A DNA stretch of 8,480 bases from Flavobacteriales bacterium (GTDB taxonomy: Bacteria > Bacteroidota > Bacteroidia > Flavobacteriales_D > Parvicellaceae): positions 1 to 8,480 of the forward strand of contig JALWSJ010000056.1 in assembly GCA_026993705.1 (NCBI GenBank), in the 5' to 3' direction. The position numbers were made by a program, and so were the translations under genes. Position 1 is the stretch's first letter; every line of letters begins with the position of its first letter. Positions 4,079-8,480 of the stretch are shown here, piece after piece. The notes beneath the pieces were generated by a model, which was not told where the DNA came from, ran no database searches, and saw only the letters and a list, made by a program, of their open reading frames with translations.

Positions 4079-5914
4079 TCAGACAATCTTAACACCAATC
4101 ACTAAAACATCATCCACTTGTTCGTAGATGCCACGCCATTCTTCAAACTTTTGATTAAGTATTTTTCGTTGTTGTTGAGCAGGTAAATCTTTAATCTCTA
4201 CTAAGAGATTTCTGAATTTCTTGTACATGAATTTTTTACCTCGTTCACCACCAAATTGGTCGGCGTATCCATCAGAAAAGATATAAACACCATCTCCTTT
4301 TTCCAATTTCAGCGTATGGTTAGTATATCTCAATTCATACGGAGGAAAAGAGGCAATAGCAAACTTATCTGCTTTTATTTGTATCACTTCATTACCTCTA
4401 ACAACATATAAAGGATTGTTCGCCCCGGCATATTCCAATTCATAGGTTTCTTTGTCAAGGCTACAAATAGCCACATCCATTCCATCTCGCACTTCATTTC
4501 CTTCGGTCGATTTATTTAAGGCTTCTGAAGAAAGACGATTTAATTCATCAAGAATTACAGAAGGTTTGGTTTCGCCATTTTCAATCACAATTCTGTTCAA
4601 GGAATTGGCACCGATAAGACTCATAAATGCTCCCGGCACACCATGTCCGGTACAATCTACCGCGGCAAAAATCACTTTATTATCAATCTCGTAGAACCAA
4701 TAAAAGTCACCACTAACAATGTCTTTCGGTTTAAAAAGAACAAATGATTCAGGAAGTACATTATCAATGTATTGTCTTTGAGGTAAAATAGAATCTTGTA
4801 ATCTCTTTGCATATCGAATACTTGCCGTGATGTCACTGTATAGTTCCTCTAACTTTTCGCTTTGGTGTTCTATCTCTTCTTTTTGTCTTACAACTTCTTT
4901 TGTTCGTTCGATTACTTTTTGCTCTAAAACTCTTTCGCTCTCTGCCAATTCATCACGCATGACGAGTAGAGCGTGTCCTAATTTGTCTTTTTCACTCAAT
5001 GGCTCATAGGGATATGTGAAATTACTCTTTCCAACTTCGTTCGCAAAGGTTGCCGTACGTTCCAGTCCGTCCACTAATTGATTCATAGCTACAGCCATTT
5101 CTCCTATTTCATCATTGCTTGGCGAAATGTGTTTTTCAGGGATAATTCCCTTTCCGAGAGCAATTAAAAAAGTTTTTAATTCTTGTACGGGTTTGGTAAT
5201 ACTGATGGTTGTAAAAGTTGCAATGATTATTGTTCCTATAACCAATACTATACCGGCTATTAATATACCCCAATAAAGCAATGAAAATCGGTGATTGGTT
5301 TTTTCAAACGAAGCAGAACCTTGTTTTTTTTGGTTCTCCAAGTCCATATTTTTAATTTCCAATAATTCTTCTACTTTACCAATCGAATTTTCAAATTCGG
5401 GATACACCTCAACATCATAAAACGTACGAGCAGAAAGTACATTCATCTCTTGGTCATAGTCTTCGTATCCTCTCAATACATTTCCAATGGAATTGTAATA
5501 AGATTTCGTTGCTGTTTTTACATTTTCTTTTAGTGCTGTCAGTAACTCTCGGTTATACTCTAACTCAGTTCCATTCCAATGTTTTTGAAGTGAATCTAAT
5601 CGTCCTAAATTTTTGGGTATTTTTTTCTTGAGTAAGCGATTGAGTTCCACTCGTTCAAAATCATCAGATTTCGTTTGGTTGAAAGTTACGTGCTGAACGA
5701 ATTTTAATGCATTATTTAAGTTGAATTTTAAATCAATTAATTCGTCAACAGTAGGCTGACCTACTTCGATGTATTCTTTATTATTATTGATACTCGTTTG
5801 AAGCGTTTTTTCAGCCCCTTTTAAAACTGAAAGTGTTATCCCGAAGATGACGAGTAACAAAAGTACAATCAACGTAAACCCTAAGCCTATTTTCTTACCT
5901 ACTGAAAATCTCAT
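4079..5914 (-). CDS. membrane-bound SpoIIE-family PP2C serine/threonine phosphatase with HAMP domain
   Basis: Transmembrane signalling phosphatase of 611 residues. TM1 is at about 9-31, followed by an extracytoplasmic, mostly helical sensor region (about 32-210), TM2 (about 211-236), HAMP (about 233-288, with P242 and E269), a coiled coil (about 320-365) and a SpoIIE/PP2C domain (about 375-611). The metal-binding aspartates typical of PPM phosphatases are present: SGDFYW (D403), VDCTGHGVPGAF (D420), GMDVAI (D480), FSDGYADQFGG (D548) and the terminal QVDDVLVIG (D601, D602). It is therefore probably active. The family dephosphorylates Ser/Thr-phosphorylated proteins, often anti-sigma-factor antagonists, but no STAS or RsbW-type partner is encoded here. 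It starts 12 bases after the TPR gene, and YfiR-like and TPR proteins precede it in the same operon; both carry export signals and could act on the sensor region. Confidence 0.95.
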   Translation of the reverse strand: MRFSVGKKIGLGFTLIVLLLLVIFGITLSVLKGAEKTLQTSINNNKEYIEVGQPTVDELIDLKFNLNNALKFVQHVTFNQTKSDDFERVELNRLLKKKIPKNLGRLDSLQKHWNGTELEYNRELLTALKENVKTATKSYYNSIGNVLRGYEDYDQEMNVLSARTFYDVEVYPEFENSIGKVEELLEIKNMDLENQKKQGSASFEKTNHRFSLLYWGILIAGIVLVIGTIIIATFTTISITKPVQELKTFLIALGKGIIPEKHISPSNDEIGEMAVAMNQLVDGLERTATFANEVGKSNFTYPYEPLSEKDKLGHALLVMRDELAESERVLEQKVIERTKEVVRQKEEIEHQSEKLEELYSDITASIRYAKRLQDSILPQRQYIDNVLPESFVLFKPKDIVSGDFYWFYEIDNKVIFAAVDCTGHGVPGAFMSLIGANSLNRIVIENGETKPSVILDELNRLSSEALNKSTEGNEVRDGMDVAICSLDKETYELEYAGANNPLYVVRGNEVIQIKADKFAIASFPPYELRYTNHTLKLEKGDGVYIFSDGYADQFGGERGKKFMYKKFRNLLVEIKDLPAQQQRKILNQKFEEWRGIYEQVDDVLVIGVKIV

Positions 5915-5926
5915 AAAGGGCAGTAT

Positions 5927-6853
5927 TTAGTTTGATGATGTTTTATATACCTCGTTATAAAAGTCAGGATCTTTTTCCTTTAGGAGGTTTAGATACTCTT
6001 GAACTTTGTCCGATTCGGAGATAAGTTCGTAACAACCTGCGAGTGCATATATGGCACGCGAATCATTAGGATTAAGTTCGTAGGCTTTCTCGAAATAAGG
6101 AATACTTTTTAATCCCAAATAGGCTTTCTTTTCATCGGTAGCCATAAGCGTTTCTATATCAGCTTCTACATCTAAACTGTTTACTATATCTACGGCTTGG
6201 TTAAAATAAATCAGCCCTAGTTCTTTATAGGTTTCTGAACGTGTAGAGTCTAATTCTAATATTTTTTCGTAATATTTAATACTGGAATCCAAGTAGTTCG
6301 TATATAAATCCTTATTGTTTTTGTATTTAATAAGGTTAAGTTCAGCTAAGCTTCCATACATTTGTATCTCCTCATTTTTAAAGTTTGTATTCGGTTCAGC
6401 TAGTTTTTTTACCTCTTTGTATTTATTATAATTTTCTAAAACTCCTGCAAAATTAGAGGATGTGTCCTGCATTGCCAGAATAGCATCATTTTTATAGTAA
6501 TTCGCTATGCTTTTAATTCCTTTATTTACTGTTTCTTGATATTCACCATCTTTATCTAATCCTCTAGCTCTCAACAAAGCATTTAAAGCTACTTCTCTTT
6601 TATTAATGTCTCCTGTTCTTTTTGACAACTCTTTATTAAACATGGCATAATTAAACCAATTCTCGAAATTATTAGAACGCTCCGGACACATTAAAAATGC
6701 AGAATCCATTAACGTTATAGCTTTTTCTACATCGGTTTTATAAGCCTTTGCTGCATAGTCAGCATACAGACAATATTTATTGTATGACTGTCCCCACATT
6801 AATCCTGTATAAACAACAAGAACAAAGGTCAATATGTTTGTTAACGACTTCAT
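5927..6853 (-). CDS. secreted tetratricopeptide-repeat protein
   Basis: Exported helical repeat protein, probably periplasmic or surface-associated, likely a protein-protein interaction partner in the signalling operon. I prefer the start at 6853: it gives a 308-residue protein with a clean signal peptide (MKSLTNILTF, hydrophobic core, MWGQ cleavage region), and the ATG comes one base after the stop of the YfiR-like gene (TAAAATG). A start 12 bases upstream at 6865 is also open, would add MYYK and would overlap the previous gene by 11 bases. In 6865 numbering, TPR-like units are clearest at about 195-225 (YYEKILELD, ETYKELGLIYFNQA) and 253-285 (SIPYFEKAYELNPNDS, AIYALAGCYELI); the N-terminal half is helical and probably contains degenerate units. 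No catalytic motif is visible. Exact function unknown. Confidence 0.88.
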   Translation of the reverse strand: MKSLTNILTFVLVVYTGLMWGQSYNKYCLYADYAAKAYKTDVEKAITLMDSAFLMCPERSNNFENWFNYAMFNKELSKRTGDINKREVALNALLRARGLDKDGEYQETVNKGIKSIANYYKNDAILAMQDTSSNFAGVLENYNKYKEVKKLAEPNTNFKNEEIQMYGSLAELNLIKYKNNKDLYTNYLDSSIKYYEKILELDSTRSETYKELGLIYFNQAVDIVNSLDVEADIETLMATDEKKAYLGLKSIPYFEKAYELNPNDSRAIYALAGCYELISESDKVQEYLNLLKEKDPDFYNEVYKTSSN

Positions 6854-6854
6854 T

Positions 6855-7379
6855 TTATAATACATCTACAGCTAATCGTGTTAACGTTTGGCTGATGATT
6901 AAATCTTTTTTCTTGGCATTGGTTTTACTCAATTCAAAAGCTAATTTATTATTTCTTGATATGAAATTAATAATAATCCCATCATTTAATAAACCTTCTT
7001 CTTCTCCAATGATTAGGGTTTTGTCTTTTTTTAATTTTTTAGCTAATTCTATTGCTACTTTTCTGTTGTAGGGAGAAACGTAAAGTAAATGAGGTGATTT
7101 TACGGCAGAAATATTTTCGTAAAATTCAACTTTTATTTTTTGACTACCTATGGCTTTTCCTGTATAAGTTTTCTTGATTTGTTCGTAAAAGAGTTTGTCT
7201 CCGAGTATTCCTATAATGAAGTCCCCTGTTTTATACTTTTGAGGCCAATCAACATTTTTGGCAAACTGATAGACATAAATACCTCTTATCTTGTTATTGG
7301 CTTGTGTTCCCGCAGTTTTTTGCCCCCAAATTGTTGAGGTAAATATTATAAGGGTTAATATGGTTAAAATTCTGCTCAT
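6855..7379 (-). CDS. YfiR-like (DUF4154) periplasmic regulatory protein
   Basis: Small exported protein of 174 residues. A signal peptide covers about residues 1-19 (MSRILTILTLIIF, cleavage near WGQ). The mature part has YfiR/DUF4154 features: KIRGIYVYQFAKNVDWP (about 30-46), a FIIGILGD strand (about 54-61) and the C-terminal GEEEGLLNDGIIINF with NNKLAFELS and LIISQTLTRLA. In Pseudomonas aeruginosa, YfiR is a periplasmic inhibitor that binds the periplasmic domain of the diguanylate cyclase YfiN. No GGDEF protein is encoded here; the neighbouring membrane protein is instead a HAMP-SpoIIE phosphatase, so by analogy the phosphatase may be the partner (inference). First gene of a three- or four-gene operon; a 130-base gap separates it from the upstream PLP enzyme gene and should hold the promoter, though I see no convincing consensus there. 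Confidence 0.9.
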   Translation of the reverse strand: MSRILTILTLIIFTSTIWGQKTAGTQANNKIRGIYVYQFAKNVDWPQKYKTGDFIIGILGDKLFYEQIKKTYTGKAIGSQKIKVEFYENISAVKSPHLLYVSPYNRKVAIELAKKLKKDKTLIIGEEEGLLNDGIIINFISRNNKLAFELSKTNAKKKDLIISQTLTRLAVDVL

Positions 7380-7509
7380 TTAAACACGTAAAGTAGTCTT
7401 TTGGTTACGCAAGATATAAATTATTTTTTAATACACTCCCATTTAAGGAGGAATTAAATTTTGTTTTGGCATCGGATAAAAGGCTCTAAAACGAAAATTA
7501 TGCCATAAA

Positions 7510-8445
7510 TTAATCGGGATAAATTTTTAGCTTTTTCCTTTTTTCAAACCCCTCTATTCCTTGTAATCCCCCTGTATGCACAACAACAATGGTTGAGTTT
7601 TTTGAAAAGTATCCTTTCTGTATTAAATCTATCAAAGCAAAAAATAATTTCCCTGTATAAACAGGGTCGGTTTTTATTCCTGTTTGAATATAGAACCAAC
7701 GCATAAAATCTATTAATTCGTCCGTATGTTTGGCATAACCTCCAAAATGATAATTTGTTTTTAATTGGATACTATCCCAATTGAAATTTGTTTGATTTAT
7801 TTTTTGGTAATAGGTCTTAATTTCATCTAGTATAAATTCACCTCCTTTTAATACAGGAATACCTATTGCTTTATGATGAGTCTGTAAAGTTAGTGCGATA
7901 CCTCCTAAGGTTGCTCCTGTTCCGCAATCGGTTAGGATGTAATCAAAATCTTGTTTGATTTCTTCTACAATTTTCTTGCAACCTAACATTCCTAAAAGGT
8001 TTGCTCCTCCTTCGGGGATTATATAGGAATTTGGATATTCGTCTTGTAATTGTTTAAAAAAAGAAGGGGTGTGTTTTGTTCTATATTCCGTACGGGAGAT
8101 GTATTTTAATTGCATTCCCAATTCTTTTGCTCTGCTGAGCGTAGGATTAAGCGGTAGTGTTTCTTCTCCTCTTATTATTCCTATTGTTGGAATATTGAAG
8201 TCGTAACCAGCTTTTGCGGTGGCTAGTATGTGATTGGAATATGCTCCTCCGAAGGTGATTACGTTTTTATAGTTTCCTTTTTGGTACTCCTCAATATTTA
8301 ATTTGAGTTTTCGCCATTTGTTCCCCGAAACTTCATGATGCATCAAATCATCTCTTTTTACAAAGACTTTTACTTCTTTTTCTTTGAAAAGGGGGATTTC
8401 TATTTTTTGTAAAGGCGAGCAATATTGTGTGTTCCGGTAGTTCAA
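7510..8445 (-). CDS. PLP-dependent enzyme, 1-aminocyclopropane-1-carboxylate deaminase/D-cysteine desulfhydrase family
   Basis: Cytoplasmic fold-type II PLP enzyme of the Acd/DcyD family, 311 residues. Members break down ACC to 2-oxobutyrate and ammonia, or D-cysteine to pyruvate, sulfide and ammonia. Visible are the Schiff-base lysine K43 in VSGNKWRKLK, the PLP/substrate motif AYSNH (68-72), EGGANLLG (145-152), the phosphate-binding loop GTGATLGG (175-182), DPVYTGK (260-266) and HTGG (290-293). The DPVYTGK and HTGG segments look more like D-cysteine desulfhydrases than true ACC deaminases, but sequence inspection alone does not settle the substrate. The start is a TTG at 8445; no in-frame ATG occurs before codon 35, which is past the start of the conserved region. 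The frame stays open upstream into the repeat at the window edge. Confidence 0.9.
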   Translation of the reverse strand: MNYRNTQYCSPLQKIEIPLFKEKEVKVFVKRDDLMHHEVSGNKWRKLKLNIEEYQKGNYKNVITFGGAYSNHILATAKAGYDFNIPTIGIIRGEETLPLNPTLSRAKELGMQLKYISRTEYRTKHTPSFFKQLQDEYPNSYIIPEGGANLLGMLGCKKIVEEIKQDFDYILTDCGTGATLGGIALTLQTHHKAIGIPVLKGGEFILDEIKTYYQKINQTNFNWDSIQLKTNYHFGGYAKHTDELIDFMRWFYIQTGIKTDPVYTGKLFFALIDLIQKGYFSKNSTIVVVHTGGLQGIEGFEKRKKLKIYPD

Positions 8446-8464
8446 GTTTTGTTTTTTTTGTTCT

Positions 8465-8480
8465 GCGTTAGGGATAGGAG
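8465..8480 (+). repeat. GCGTTAGGG intergenic repeat, copy C (cut by the window edge)
   Basis: GCGTTAGGGATAGGAG matches the first 15 bases of copies A and B, then the window ends. Plus orientation, like copy A. Only 19 bases separate it from the TTG start of the PLP enzyme gene. The bases to its left do not match the palindromic arm found beside copies A and B, so the GCGTTAGGG end appears to be the true boundary of this repeat. Confidence 0.6.

Noticed and set aside
4452..5009. Plus-strand frames of 80 and 60 codons inside the SpoIIE phosphatase gene
   Set aside because: Both are antisense shadows of a well-supported gene with intact motifs; they are serine-rich low-complexity translations.
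6748..7071. Plus-strand frame of 107 codons across the TPR/YfiR-like junction
   Set aside because: It is antisense to two supported genes, and nothing in the translation or upstream sequence suggests a real protein.
7467..7506. Possible terminator after the PLP enzyme gene (TGGCAT / ATGCCA)
   Set aside because: The stem is only 6 bp with a loop of about 27 bases and no good T-run directly after it.
7380..7509. Promoter of the YfiR-like operon
   Set aside because: On the minus strand the best candidates (TATCTTGC, TACTTTAC) match only 6 of 8 positions of TAnnTTTG and have no convincing -33 TTG; not called.

Overview
The window looks like chromosomal DNA of a flavobacterium (Bacteroidota, order Flavobacteriales). 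It is AT-rich, start contexts are A-rich without strong Shine-Dalgarno sites, there is a TAnnTTTG-type promoter-like motif, and the SpoIIE phosphatase and YfiR-like protein have the form common in Bacteroidota. The intergenic repeats that begin GCGTTAGGGATAGG resemble dispersed repeats I associate with flavobacterial genomes. Genus cannot be told from this sequence. All seven long genes lie on the minus strand, so transcription runs from right to left.

From the right edge: (1) 8465-8480 is the first 16 bases of a repeat copy cut by the window edge. (2) 8445-7510 encodes a PLP enzyme of the ACC deaminase/D-cysteine desulfhydrase family. (3) 7379-4079 is a tight signalling operon: a secreted YfiR-like (DUF4154) protein, a secreted TPR protein, and a membrane SpoIIE-type PP2C phosphatase with a large extracytoplasmic sensor region, HAMP and coiled coil. 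A lipoprotein of unknown function follows after 44 bases. (4) 3302-2603 is a 700-base region without a long gene. It holds two large palindromic hairpin units, one full copy of the GCGTTAGGG repeat and a possible 31-residue membrane peptide gene on the plus strand. (5) 2602-162 is a sensor histidine kinase whose 3' end overlaps the start of gpmI (cofactor-independent phosphoglycerate mutase, glycolysis). (6) 154-19 is a second full copy of the repeat, placed 7 bases after the gpmI stop.

The most interesting part is the repeat family. The two complete copies share short constant blocks that could close a three-way junction. Two arms differ completely in sequence but keep their base pairing, and the single imperfect pair in each long arm is a G-U wobble on the same relative strand. 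The long arm of each copy is also a good A-tract/T-tract terminator hairpin, and each copy sits directly behind a coding end. A second, separate family of long palindromes is attached to the repeat in the large intergenic region. I cannot name either family with certainty; the Flavo-1 RNA motif of Bacteroidota is one candidate for the first.

The second point of interest is the YfiR-TPR-phosphatase operon. It resembles the YfiR/YfiN periplasm-to-cytoplasm signalling pair of Pseudomonas, but with a PP2C phosphatase in place of the diguanylate cyclase.
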